The position numbers were made by a program, and so were the translations under genes. The notes beneath the pieces are model-generated. The model was given only the letters and a program-made list of their open reading frames with translations. It was not told where the DNA came from and ran no database searches. From UBA8950 sp034411635 (GTDB lineage Bacteria; Chloroflexota; Anaerolineae; Anaerolineales; Villigracilaceae), in NCBI GenBank assembly GCA_034411635.1, contig DAOUML010000053.1:1-25793 (forward strand): 25,793 nt of DNA. Reading direction: 5' to 3'. Positions 13,283 through 21,176 of this stretch are shown piece after piece. Each line of letters opens with the position of its first letter. The stretch's first letter is position 1.

Positions 13283-15004
13283 ATGCTTAACAAATGGTTT
13301 CGCTTTTTGAGTTTGCTGTTACTTGTTGTGGTGTTGGCTGTGAACTTTTCTGCTGCGGAGATTGTTTCTGCTTCAGGCACCGAAACTTTTGGCAAGAAAA
13401 CGCCCGCCAATGGCGCTAAGTTTAGCCTGGCTGAGATGGAAGGAAAACTGGGCGCGCGTTTTTGGTGGCTGTATGCGGGTAACTTCCCGCATGAGTATTG
13501 TATTTCGACGGCAGCAAATACTTGCAATACGGAATGGGTCGATACTGACGGTAAGATGTATGTGTATTATAAGGATTTGAATCTACAACCTGGGACAACT
13601 TATTATTGGCAGGTGCGCGCTTTGATTTATGGCGAATACATTTATGCTGATAACGGAAATTGGTGGTCATTTGAAGTGCTTTCTGACTCTGCGCCGAGCG
13701 CCTTTTTGAAAGTTAGCCCGGCCAATGTAGCGAGTTTTAATCGCGCTGATTTTCGTGATAAATGGGGAGCGCGCTTATGGTGGAAGTCGGCGGGGGCAAC
13801 TACGCATGAGGTCTGCTTTGTAAAATCGCCGAATACTTGTGATGTTAACAATGCAGGGCTTTGGAATGATACCAATGGAAAGTTGTATGCTTATATTGAT
13901 CCGTTTTCGCTTGAGGTAGGTGAAACATATCGCTGGCATGTGCGCGCGATTTCTAACGGGCAATATGTATATGCTGGTAATAATGCTGGTGATGTCTGGT
14001 CATTCACAATTTTGCCCGACCCAACGCCGGCGGGTTTTGGTAAATTAAGCCCAGGCAATGGCGCATCATTCAGTCGCGGGTATTTTAAGGATAAACTTGG
14101 GGCGCGCTTGTGGTGGAAATCTGCCGGTTCTGTGCAGCACGAGTATTGTTTTTCTGAAATTGCCGCCGAATGCGCCATCAATTCAGCCGATTCGAACTGG
14201 GAAAGTTCGAACGGAAAGTTGTATTTTTATATTGATCCGCTTGATCTGGGTATAGGCAAAACATATCATTGGCAGGTTCGCGCCCTGGTTAATGGAAGTT
14301 ATGTTTATGCTGATGCGGGTTCGTGGAGTTTTGCTGTTCTCGCAGATGAAGCCCCGACTGGTTTTAAGAAAAATATGCCTGCTAACAATGAATCGGTTAG
14401 CCGCGGCGATTTCTTGAACAAATATAGTTCTCGTTTATGGTGGGGTTCAGCGGGCGCGGTTCCTTATGAAGTTTGTTTTGTGAAAAGCCCTGCTGTTTGC
14501 GATGCAAACAATGCCGATTTATGGACTTATACCAACGGTAAATTGTACGATCACCGCGACCATTTGAGCCTGGAGATTGGGGAAACCTATGTCTGGCATG
14601 TGCGGGCGTTTGTTAATGGGCAGTACATTTATGCTGATAATCAGGCCTGGCAGTTTAAGGTTGTTGCTGATGCCGTGCCTGCGGCTTTCAAGAAAGTTAG
14701 CCCGGCCAGCGGTACTCAATTTAGCCACCGAAACGTGAACGAGAAACTGTTGAATGGTCGCTTCTGGTGGGCGAATGCTGGCAATGCCGAGTATTATGAA
14801 TATCGCTTTACGAGAAGCGCATCGGCTACTTGTCCCTCTGATACAGATACTGGTTGGGTCAATTCAGGTGGCAAGTTGTATGTTTACTATGAAGACTTAG
14901 AATTACTTCCTGGTTGTACTTATTCATGGCAGGCGCGCGCGCGCATCAATGGTCAGGATATTGAGGCGGAGGGTGGTTGGTGGAATTTCGAGGTTCTGCC
15001 ATAA
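13283..15004 (+). CDS. Secreted protein of five FnIII/Ig-like repeats
   Basis: A 573-residue exported protein of unknown function. Residues 1-30 form a signal peptide (FLSLLLLVVVLAVNFSAAEI core). The rest is five repeats of about 100 residues at 36-133, 141-244, 251-353, 360-461 and 469-572. Each runs from a P-A/G-N/S-G motif through W-W, N/G-G-K-L/M-Y and G-x-T-Y-x-W-x-V-R-A to W-x-F at the end, a beta-sandwich pattern like fibronectin III. Repeats 1-4 each carry a Cys-x7-Cys pair (73/81, 178/186, 289/297, 398/406); repeat 5 has C517 and C545 instead. No lipobox, LPXTG or catalytic motif is seen. The DNA is visibly more AT-rich than its neighbours. ATG 13283 has an AGAGAGG Shine-Dalgarno sequence; an upstream in-frame TTG (13250) is less likely. 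Confidence 0.85.
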   Translation: MLNKWFRFLSLLLLVVVLAVNFSAAEIVSASGTETFGKKTPANGAKFSLAEMEGKLGARFWWLYAGNFPHEYCISTAANTCNTEWVDTDGKMYVYYKDLNLQPGTTYYWQVRALIYGEYIYADNGNWWSFEVLSDSAPSAFLKVSPANVASFNRADFRDKWGARLWWKSAGATTHEVCFVKSPNTCDVNNAGLWNDTNGKLYAYIDPFSLEVGETYRWHVRAISNGQYVYAGNNAGDVWSFTILPDPTPAGFGKLSPGNGASFSRGYFKDKLGARLWWKSAGSVQHEYCFSEIAAECAINSADSNWESSNGKLYFYIDPLDLGIGKTYHWQVRALVNGSYVYADAGSWSFAVLADEAPTGFKKNMPANNESVSRGDFLNKYSSRLWWGSAGAVPYEVCFVKSPAVCDANNADLWTYTNGKLYDHRDHLSLEIGETYVWHVRAFVNGQYIYADNQAWQFKVVADAVPAAFKKVSPASGTQFSHRNVNEKLLNGRFWWANAGNAEYYEYRFTRSASATCPSDTDTGWVNSGGKLYVYYEDLELLPGCTYSWQARARINGQDIEAEGGWWNFEVLP

Positions 15005-15017
15005 CTATCTGGTTTTG

Positions 15018-15057
15018 AAAAAGCGCGGCGCGGGATTTTCCCGCGCCGCGCTTTTTT
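15018..15057. terminator. Strong bidirectional intrinsic terminator
   Basis: An 18-bp perfect stem, AAAAAGCGCGGCGCGGGA (15018-15035) with its complement (15039-15056), and a 3-nt TTT loop. It has T-runs on both strands. It sits between the convergent exoprotein and cbiO genes, touching the cbiO stop codon, and should end both transcripts. Confidence 0.93.
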
Positions 15058-15814
15058 ATGGCTTTTCCAGCCCGTGCGCTTCGAGGAGAGGGATGTCTTT
15101 CAGCAGTTCAGCGGTTTGGCCGTCGGCGACGATGCGGCCTTCGTCCATGATGACCATGCGTGGGAAAATCTCGCGCGCCAGGGCCAGGTCGTGCGTTGAG
15201 ACCAGCATGGTGATGTCGAGTTGTTTGAGCAGGTTAATCAGCGCGCGGCGGGCGCGTGGATCAAGCCCGGCGCTGGGTTCGTCGAGAATGAGAATTTGCG
15301 GCGACATAACCAGAACGGTGGCGATGGAAATGCGTTTTTTCTCGCCAATGCTCAGGTGATGCGAGAGTCGATCGCGATAATTGCTCATTTGCACTTGGGC
15401 CAGGGCGTTTTCTACCCGCGCGCGGATTTCGTCTTCGGGGTAGCCCATGTGCAACGGGCCAAAGGCCACATCTTCAAAGACGGTTGGGGAGAACAGTTGG
15501 TCATCCGGGTTTTGAAAGACCAGTCCGACGGCGGCGCGAATGACCGGCAGGTTTTTCTCGCTGACCGGCAGCCCTGCCACTTTGATTCTGCCCGTGCCAC
15601 CGTTCAGGATGCCGTTCAGGTGCAACATCAGGGTGCTTTTTCCGGCGCCGTTGGGGCCGACCAGCGCGACTTTGTCGCCGCGGCACAGGTTGAGATTGAT
15701 GCCATTCAGCGCGATGCGTCCATCGGGGTAGGAGAAGTGCAGGTCGCTGATTTGCAGGGCGTCGCAGTCTGTTTGCAGGGGAGGCAGGGACGGGGCAGGG
15801 TGGATGATGGGCAT
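15056..15814 (-). CDS. cbiO: ECF transporter ATPase CbiO
   Basis: A 252-residue ABC ATPase that powers a cobalt/nickel energy-coupling-factor transporter at the inner face of the membrane. Walker A is GPNGAGKST (53-61), the signature is HLSIGEKKR, Walker B is ILILDEPSAGLDP, and the switch histidine is in VSTHD. An upstream in-frame start (15880) would overlap cbiQ by 67 nt. ATG 15814 overlaps the cbiQ stop as TAATG, the usual coupling, and is chosen. It is the last gene of the fur-cbiM-cbiQ-cbiO operon, ended by the 15018-15057 terminator. Confidence 0.92.
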   Translation of the reverse strand: MPIIHPAPSLPPLQTDCDALQISDLHFSYPDGRIALNGINLNLCRGDKVALVGPNGAGKSTLMLHLNGILNGGTGRIKVAGLPVSEKNLPVIRAAVGLVFQNPDDQLFSPTVFEDVAFGPLHMGYPEDEIRARVENALAQVQMSNYRDRLSHHLSIGEKKRISIATVLVMSPQILILDEPSAGLDPRARRALINLLKQLDITMLVSTHDLALAREIFPRMVIMDEGRIVADGQTAELLKDIPLLEAHGLEKP

Positions 15815-16602
15815 TAGCCAAGTCTTCCTATTAGTTGTAAGAGTATCAGCGCAAGGGTGGTGGCGGCCAGCGCCAGCCAATCGCGGCGTTTCATGATGTG
15901 GGCGCGCAGGGTGCGTATTTGCCCGGCATATCCGCGCGCCAGCATGGCGTTGTAGATGCGGTCAGAGCGTTCGTAACTGCGCAGGAATAATTGTCCGGCC
16001 ATGTTGCCGGTGATGCGCGCGCGCCAAAACAGGCTGCCACCGCTCCGCTGGCCGGGCAGGGCCGCCGAGCGCGAATCGCGGGCGCGCAGCAGGCGTTGGG
16101 CTTCATCGGTTAGCACGAAGAGATAGCGGTAAAGGAAAGCAACGATGGCGGTTAGTATCGATGGCACGCGCAAGTGTTCGAAGGCGTGAATCAGGTCAGG
16201 GAAGCGGGTGACAGCGACCAGCAGGATTCCGGCCTGGACGGAGAGCCATGTCCGCGCCAGGATGCTGCCGAAGCGGATGATTCCGACGTCGGTGGCGACC
16301 AGGCTCAGGCTGCCGATTCTCCATTCGGCCAGCGGCTGCCCGGACGGAGCAAAAATTGCCGAAACGGCGACCAGCATGAAGGGCAGGGCGATGAAGGAAC
16401 GTCGAAAGGTGAAGTCAACGCCCAGGTTTGAAGTGGAGTTTGCCAGCAGAAGGAAAATCCATCCCAGTCCAAACGCGGCCCAGGCGCCATCGGGCAGCAG
16501 GGCGTTGGACAGGATGAACAGCACCGCCATGACCAGTTTGGCGCGCGGGTCTAGGCGGTGCAGGGGGCTTTCGGCGGCCTGGTAGCGGTCGAAGGTGGAC
16601 AA
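15814..16602 (-). CDS. cbiQ: ECF transporter transmembrane protein CbiQ
   Basis: A 262-residue membrane subunit coupling CbiO to the substrate-binding CbiM. The N terminus FDRYQAAESPLHRLDPRAKL is the standard CbiQ opening. Four to five membrane helices follow, and the cytoplasmic coupling helices carry LLRARDSRSA and MLARGYAG. The second holds the Ala-Arg-Gly signature; the first reads Ala-Arg-Asp. The start appears to be TTG at 16602, one nucleotide after the cbiM stop, since no ATG or GTG precedes the conserved N terminus. The weak start may lower its synthesis relative to CbiM. Confidence 0.9.
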   Translation of the reverse strand: MSTFDRYQAAESPLHRLDPRAKLVMAVLFILSNALLPDGAWAAFGLGWIFLLLANSTSNLGVDFTFRRSFIALPFMLVAVSAIFAPSGQPLAEWRIGSLSLVATDVGIIRFGSILARTWLSVQAGILLVAVTRFPDLIHAFEHLRVPSILTAIVAFLYRYLFVLTDEAQRLLRARDSRSAALPGQRSGGSLFWRARITGNMAGQLFLRSYERSDRIYNAMLARGYAGQIRTLRAHIMKRRDWLALAATTLALILLQLIGRLG

Positions 16603-16603
16603 C

Positions 16604-17545
16604 TTACGTGTTCCGCTTCTTGAGCAGACTGCCGATGACGACCATCATTCCCAACATGACCAGCGCGCCAACGATGCCGGCCACGATGGTGGAGAGTGCT
16701 GTTTCACCGAGGAAGGGGATGGTGTAGTCGGGCAAAATCTGGTAGGGGGCGTCAAGACCGGCTTCGAGGAAGCCCAGGTCTTCGGCTACCCGTTCGAGAC
16801 CGTCGGGGTCGCCGGAGGCGAATGGGGCGAGCAGGACGGCGGCCAGCGCGACGAGGGTTCCGGCCAAAATCCAGCCGCGCCCACCTTTTTCGGCGACTGA
16901 TTCAGCCTGGAGCAGGTCGGGGCGGGTTTGGAAGATGAATCCGAGCGCGGCGGCGGTGACGATGGCTTCGCCGATTCCAATCAGGGCGTGAACGCCAAGC
17001 ATGGCCGGCAGGACGATTTGCAGGCTGGATGTGCCGCTAATCCAAAGTTGCAGGGCGGTCAGGAGCGCGGCGGCCATGGTTGAGAGCCAGGCTGCGGCCC
17101 CGGCGACGGCCAGCTTGAGCGTTTTGTTGGCTGAGGCGGATACGCCGCGATACAAGCCGAAGCCGATGATGGCGGTCAGGATGCCCATATCGAAGATGTT
17201 GGCGCCCATGACGAGCAAGCCGCCATCCTGAAAGAGCAGGGCCTGCACGGCGATGACGGCGGTCATGACCAGGATGCCAGCCCAGGGGCCCAGCACGATG
17301 GCTGCCAGCGCGCCACCCAGGAAGTGGCCGGAGGTGCCACCCGCAACCGGGAAGTTGAGCATTTGGGCGGCAAAAATGAAAGCGGCCATAATGCCCATGA
17401 GCGGAATTTGGCGTTCTCCAAGGCTTTTATTGGTTTTGGAGATGGCGATTGCGACGGCGATGATGGTTAGCGCCCAGAAAACGAGCGAGACGACCGTGCT
17501 TAAAAATCCGTCGGGGATGTGAAGCGGGGCGGGTGCGTAGAGCAT
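16604..17545 (-). CDS. cbiM: Nickel/cobalt ECF substrate-binding protein CbiM with PDGLE domain
   Basis: A 313-residue membrane protein that selects the metal ion. The N-terminal HIPDGFLS and the downstream GGTSGHFLGGALAA are CbiM hallmarks, with His residues of the metal site. About seven membrane helices make up residues 1-225. The C-terminal part has DPDGLERVAEDLGF, the PDGLE motif of CbiN-like accessory domains, and a final membrane helix, so CbiM and the accessory domain are fused. In characterised CbiM/NikM proteins His is residue 2; here it is residue 9 after MLYAPAPL. An AAGGAG Shine-Dalgarno sequence lies inside the last codons of the regulator gene, 3 nt upstream. Nickel and cobalt cannot be told apart from sequence. 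Confidence 0.9.
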   Translation of the reverse strand: MLYAPAPLHIPDGFLSTVVSLVFWALTIIAVAIAISKTNKSLGERQIPLMGIMAAFIFAAQMLNFPVAGGTSGHFLGGALAAIVLGPWAGILVMTAVIAVQALLFQDGGLLVMGANIFDMGILTAIIGFGLYRGVSASANKTLKLAVAGAAAWLSTMAAALLTALQLWISGTSSLQIVLPAMLGVHALIGIGEAIVTAAALGFIFQTRPDLLQAESVAEKGGRGWILAGTLVALAAVLLAPFASGDPDGLERVAEDLGFLEAGLDAPYQILPDYTIPFLGETALSTIVAGIVGALVMLGMMVVIGSLLKKRNT

Positions 17546-17548
17546 TTT

Positions 17549-17980
17549 TTATTCTCCTTTTTGTTTACAATGCGGGCATTGGCCCATGAAAGTGAGATGA
17601 TTTTCTGTCAGTTGGTAGCCGGTGGATTGTTCCAACTGGTCATACAAAGGTTTTAGTTGCTCGTGGGGGATTTCGATTTCCTGTCCGCAAGTTTTGCAGA
17701 TCAGGTGATGATGGGGGTGGATGACAATTTCGTATTCCAGGCGTCCGTTGCCTGTTTGGGTGGCGCGGATGAATCCGTTCTCTCGCAGGAAATCCAGGTT
17801 GCGGTAGACGGTCGGCTCGGTTGCGCCGGGGAGGATGTTTTTGAGTTGGTTGAAAATTTCGGGAGGGGACAGGTGTCCGCTAGAATCGTACAGGACGTTT
17901 AGAATGGCTGTCCGCTGGGGAGTGAGGCGGAAGCCGCGTTCGCGGATTTGGTCGGCAACGTGGGTGGGGGAGCAGGTCAT
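17549..17980 (-). CDS. Fur-family metal-responsive repressor
   Basis: A 143-residue transcription regulator. The winged-helix DNA-binding domain is residues 1-85 (FRLTPQRTAIL, EPTVYRNLDFLRENGFI). The metal/dimerisation domain has HPHHHLICKTCG (88-99), and structural-zinc CxxC pairs lie at C95/C98 and C135/C138. It is the first gene of the operon encoding CbiM, CbiQ and CbiO, so it most likely senses nickel or cobalt (Nur-like). Fur, Zur or PerR-like roles cannot be excluded from sequence. A perfect palindrome covers its promoter and ends 1 nt before its ATG, which suggests that it represses itself and the transporter when metal is abundant. Confidence 0.9.
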   Translation of the reverse strand: MTCSPTHVADQIRERGFRLTPQRTAILNVLYDSSGHLSPPEIFNQLKNILPGATEPTVYRNLDFLRENGFIRATQTGNGRLEYEIVIHPHHHLICKTCGQEIEIPHEQLKPLYDQLEQSTGYQLTENHLTFMGQCPHCKQKGE

Positions 17981-17981
17981 G

Positions 17982-18009
17982 TCCTTATTGTAATTTATTA
18001 CAATAAGGA
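17982..18009. promoter_or_regulatory. Perfect 28-bp palindrome, probable Fur-family operator
   Basis: Arms TCCTTATTGTAAT (17982-17994) and ATTACAATAAGGA (17997-18009) are perfectly complementary around TT. The core TTGTAATTTATTACAA resembles Fur/Zur/PerR-type boxes in its A/T-rich inverted layout. It covers the -10 hexamer and the whole spacer of the fur-like promoter, so binding would block transcription. A further half-site-like TTTATTGTG lies at 18023-18031. Confidence 0.8.
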
Positions 18010-18015
18010 TGTACA
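17987..18015 (-). promoter_or_regulatory. Promoter of the fur-cbiMQO operon (leaderless)
   Basis: On the minus strand TGTACA (18015-18010) and TACAAT (17992-17987) are separated by 17 nt. The expected start is 17980, the A of the regulator's ATG, so the mRNA should be leaderless. The -10 box lies inside the operator palindrome. Confidence 0.6.
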
Positions 18016-18040
18016 GATAACTTTTATTGTGTTTTTTAAC

Positions 18041-19192
18041 TTATACAAAGCGCATGAAAACCTGATTGCCAATCAGCCTGGCGCGCGGGGTCAGGCGCAG
18101 GGTGTCTTGCTCGTGCCATTCGAGCAGGCCGAGTTCGGTTAGTTCGCTAATTTCGCGCGGGAAGGCTTCTAAGATTCCCATTCCAAAGCGGTTGTGGAAG
18201 GCGGTGTTGGAGACGCCTTCTTGCGTGAGGCGTAGGCCGAGCATGAGGGTTTCTTGCATGGCCTGGCGGGGGCTTGGACGGTTAGAGAATTTTGCAACGG
18301 ATGGTGAATCCGATGTTTTCAGGCGGCTGATGTAGGTTTTGATTCTGCTTACATTCGCAGAGCGTGTTCCGTCAATGTATCCGTGCGCGCCTGCTCCGAA
18401 GCCATAATAAGGCAGGTTGCGCCAGTATTGCAGGTTGTGACGCGATTCTTCGCCAGGGGTGGCCCAGTTGCTGATTTCGTATTGCGCGTAGCCAGTCTGT
18501 TTGCCTAAATATTCTGCTGCCCATTCGTACATATCAGCAGCCAGATCGGGGTTGGGGAGGGGGAGCAATCCGCGCGCGGCCCAGCGCCCAAACGGGGTTC
18601 CGTGTTCGATGGTAAGGCCGTACATGGAGATGTGTTCGGGGCCGAGGTCGGCGATGCGCTTGACGGAGTTTTGCCAGTCGGCCAGGGTTTGTTCGGGCAG
18701 GCCGTAGATCAGGTCGAGGTTGAGGCGTTTGAACCCGGCCTGGCGCGCCCATTTGACAGATTGAATCACGTCGAAAAAGCCGTGGGCGCGTTCGAGCAGG
18801 CGCAGTTCGTTCGGGTTGGCAGATTGGACTCCGAAACTGAGCCGGTTGAGGCCGGCGGCGTGTAACTCTTTCAGCGATTGGGCCGTGACGGTTCCGGGAT
18901 TGGCTTCGAGGGTGGCTTCGAGGTTGGCGGTCAGGGCAAAGGCGCGGCGCAGAGCGTCCATAACGGCGGACAGGTGCGGGGTCGGGAGGAGCGAGGGGGT
19001 TCCGCCGCCAAAGAAGAGGGTATGCACGGGTGCGGGATGCGCTTGAAGGGCCGAGACGGTCTCGATTTCCCTGATTAATGCGTCGATGTAGGCGGGGATG
19101 AGGGATTCCTGACCGGCATAGGTGTTAAAGTCACAATAGGCGCAGCGATGGGCGCAGAAGGGGATGTGCAGGTAGATGGAGGTTTCAGTCAT
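18041..19192 (-). CDS. hemW: HemW-like radical SAM heme chaperone
   Basis: A 383-residue radical SAM protein formerly annotated as oxygen-independent coproporphyrinogen oxidase-like. IYLHIPFCAHRCAYCDF carries the CxxxCxxC iron-sulfur cysteines (13, 17, 20), followed by FFGGGTPSLL. HNLQYWRN in the second half matches the HNxxYW motif that separates HemW from true HemN; the N-terminal extension of HemN is absent. HemW binds heme and helps insert it into respiratory proteins (family knowledge). ATG 19192 overlaps the MFS transporter stop by 8 nt. A longer in-frame start (19402) would run far into the MFS gene and was rejected. Confidence 0.92.
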   Translation of the reverse strand: MTETSIYLHIPFCAHRCAYCDFNTYAGQESLIPAYIDALIREIETVSALQAHPAPVHTLFFGGGTPSLLPTPHLSAVMDALRRAFALTANLEATLEANPGTVTAQSLKELHAAGLNRLSFGVQSANPNELRLLERAHGFFDVIQSVKWARQAGFKRLNLDLIYGLPEQTLADWQNSVKRIADLGPEHISMYGLTIEHGTPFGRWAARGLLPLPNPDLAADMYEWAAEYLGKQTGYAQYEISNWATPGEESRHNLQYWRNLPYYGFGAGAHGYIDGTRSANVSRIKTYISRLKTSDSPSVAKFSNRPSPRQAMQETLMLGLRLTQEGVSNTAFHNRFGMGILEAFPREISELTELGLLEWHEQDTLRLTPRARLIGNQVFMRFV

Positions 19193-20348
19193 GTTGTTTG
19201 TTGGGGCGGGGCAGGCCGATGAGCAGGGCCAGCGGGCCAAGCAGGAAGGCCCACATGGCAACTCCCAGGCCGAAGAAGTAGGCCAGGCTGGCGATGGCAA
19301 GCGGCAGGCTTCTGCCGATGATGGCGCTGATGTTATCGAGGACGAGCATGGTTCCGCTTTGGTCGGGGATGGTTTTGTAGAGTTCGGCTTTGAGGATGGC
19401 ATACCATCCGGCGTTGAAGAGGCCCAGCAGGCCGATGAGGATGAATTTGAAAATTAATCCGGGCGCAAGCAGGAAGGCGGGAAAGAGTATTAGCGTGACG
19501 ATGACTGAAAAGCGCAGGTAGGTGAGGCCGGAGATTCGTTCGAGCAGGGGAATGAGCAGGAAGTCGCCGAGCAGGCCGACGGCGGTCCAGATGGCGACGG
19601 CGACGACGGCAATTTGCGGGCTGACGCCAACGACATCGACAAAGTAGAGCGCGAGAAAGGCCAGCAGGATGTCGAGCATCAGGTCGGCGAATTCGAGCAG
19701 CAGCATGTAGCGCAGCACGTTGGGACGGCGTAAGGCCTGAAGGGCTGATTTTAAGCCTTTGAGAAAGGTGGCTGGGCTGAGGCCTGGTTCTTGCTCTTCA
19801 TGGTTAATGCGCGGGGGGTAAATGTGGCGAAAGGCGAGCAGCAGGACGGCCAGGGAAATGGCGGCAAAGACCAGTTGCAGTCCGCGCCAGCCGAGGCCGA
19901 GGTGCAGCGCGGCGCCGAGGGCCAGCGGGCCAAGGACTACTCCCAATGAGCCTGCAAAGGTCCAGCGGGCCATGTTTTGTTCGCGGCGCTGGGGTTGTTC
20001 GTCCATCAGGGCGGCTTGCGAGATGCTGACAAATGCGCCGGAGGCCGGGAAGAAGATGATGAAGGCGAACAGCAGCATTTCAAAAGAATTGCTTACTGCG
20101 ACAAGAATCAGGGTTGCGGCAAAAAAGATGCCGCCGCCGAGAATCAGCCGGCGGCGTTGGCAGATGTTGGAGAGGATGCCCAGTACCGGTTCAATGAAGA
20201 TGCTGATGTAGCCGGGGACGCTGAGCAGGATTCCGATTTGGATGTAATTGAGTTGGAAATCTTCCTGTAGAACAGGCATGAGGGCGCTGACTGCGCCAAA
20301 GACCAGTTCATCGAGCAATTCGATGAGCAGATAAATCCACTGGCTCAT
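19185..20348 (-). CDS. MFS transporter
   Basis: A 387-residue major facilitator with about twelve hydrophobic segments in two halves. The segment GILSNICQRRRLILGGG fits the short loop between helices 2 and 3 of the first half. The central cytoplasmic loop (YPPRINHEEQEPGL) is charged. Substrate is unknown. Its ATG overlaps the methyltransferase stop by 4 nt and its end overlaps hemW by 8 nt, so these three genes form a translationally coupled unit. No motif links it to heme or metals directly. Confidence 0.85.
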   Translation of the reverse strand: MSQWIYLLIELLDELVFGAVSALMPVLQEDFQLNYIQIGILLSVPGYISIFIEPVLGILSNICQRRRLILGGGIFFAATLILVAVSNSFEMLLFAFIIFFPASGAFVSISQAALMDEQPQRREQNMARWTFAGSLGVVLGPLALGAALHLGLGWRGLQLVFAAISLAVLLLAFRHIYPPRINHEEQEPGLSPATFLKGLKSALQALRRPNVLRYMLLLEFADLMLDILLAFLALYFVDVVGVSPQIAVVAVAIWTAVGLLGDFLLIPLLERISGLTYLRFSVIVTLILFPAFLLAPGLIFKFILIGLLGLFNAGWYAILKAELYKTIPDQSGTMLVLDNISAIIGRSLPLAIASLAYFFGLGVAMWAFLLGPLALLIGLPRPNKQHD

Positions 20349-21160
20349 GCGCGGTTGGGCAGGGTCATGCGGATGACAATAACCGGTGGGAATTCATGGA
20401 ATTGACCGCCCCAGGTGAGGGGGTGGCTGGCGGGCGTTTCGGGCGGAAAAGCGCGTTCTTCAAAGCCGTCGAGGATGAATCCGTTTTGGAAGCCGAGTTT
20501 GATGTAAGTTTCGAGCGGGCGGTGGAAGTAGAGTTGTGGTTTGGGCTGGTTGCGCAGGGCGAGGCCATAGGCCTGGAATTCGCTCATGTAACGGCTGGAT
20601 TTGATGGAATATTGGGTGATGATTTCTCCGCTCAGGTCGCTTTCTTCGAGCAGGTGGACGGAGGTGGGGTTGTTGAAGGCCGGGTGCATGAGGCTGAAGA
20701 CGAAGATGCCGCCAGGATTGAGGATGCGTGGGAGCAGGCCAAAGAGCGGCTCGATGTTGGCGATGTCGAAGAGGGCCATATTGCAGAGGACAGAGTCGAA
20801 GCGCAGGTGGGCCAGGGCTTCGAGGTCGTTGGGCTCGGTGGCGTCGAGGACGTAGTAGTCGATGGGCAGGGCTTCCGGGGTGCGCTGGCGGGCAAATTCG
20901 ATCAGGTTGGAGGAGAAATCAAAGGCGGTGACAGCCGCGCCCAGTTTTGCCAGACGGCGCGATAGGATTCCGTTGCCGCAGGCGGCATCGAAGATGCGTT
21001 GGCCCGGCTGCGGGTTGAGCAGGCGCAGGATGACCGGCCATTGCAAAATATTGACGAAATCATTGCCTTCGTCGCCCATTTTGGCATCCCAGGTGTTGGC
21101 GTTGGCGTTCCAGGCAGCCAGGGTTTCGAGATTGGCTCGGCGCAGATCGTGAGGGGTCAT
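20345..21160 (-). CDS. Class I SAM-dependent methyltransferase
   Basis: A 271-residue methyltransferase. The SAM-binding motif I is IFDAACGNGILSRRLAKLG, followed by AVTAFDFSSNLIEFAR (acidic end of strand 2 region), DYYVLDATE and FDSVLCNMALFDI. NPGGIFVFSLMHPAF is the post-motif typical of small-molecule methyltransferases. The substrate is unknown. An AGGAG Shine-Dalgarno sequence lies 9 nt before ATG 21160. It overlaps the MFS gene by 4 nt at its end. Confidence 0.88.
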   Translation of the reverse strand: MTPHDLRRANLETLAAWNANANTWDAKMGDEGNDFVNILQWPVILRLLNPQPGQRIFDAACGNGILSRRLAKLGAAVTAFDFSSNLIEFARQRTPEALPIDYYVLDATEPNDLEALAHLRFDSVLCNMALFDIANIEPLFGLLPRILNPGGIFVFSLMHPAFNNPTSVHLLEESDLSGEIITQYSIKSSRYMSEFQAYGLALRNQPKPQLYFHRPLETYIKLGFQNGFILDGFEERAFPPETPASHPLTWGGQFHEFPPVIVIRMTLPNRA

Positions 21161-21176
21161 GGGTTATGCTCCTGTT

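Noticed and set aside
15817..15880. Longer cbiO start at 15880
   Set aside because: It would overlap cbiQ by 67 nt and add a non-conserved N terminus; ATG 15814 fits the TAATG coupling.
17978..18040. Cobalamin or nickel/cobalt riboswitch before the cbi operon
   Set aside because: The gap is 60 nt and holds only the promoter and palindrome; a leaderless transcript leaves no room for a riboswitch.
19193..19402. Longer hemW start at 19402
   Set aside because: The extra 70 residues lie inside the MFS coding region in another frame and have no similarity to HemW; the radical SAM N terminus begins at 19192.
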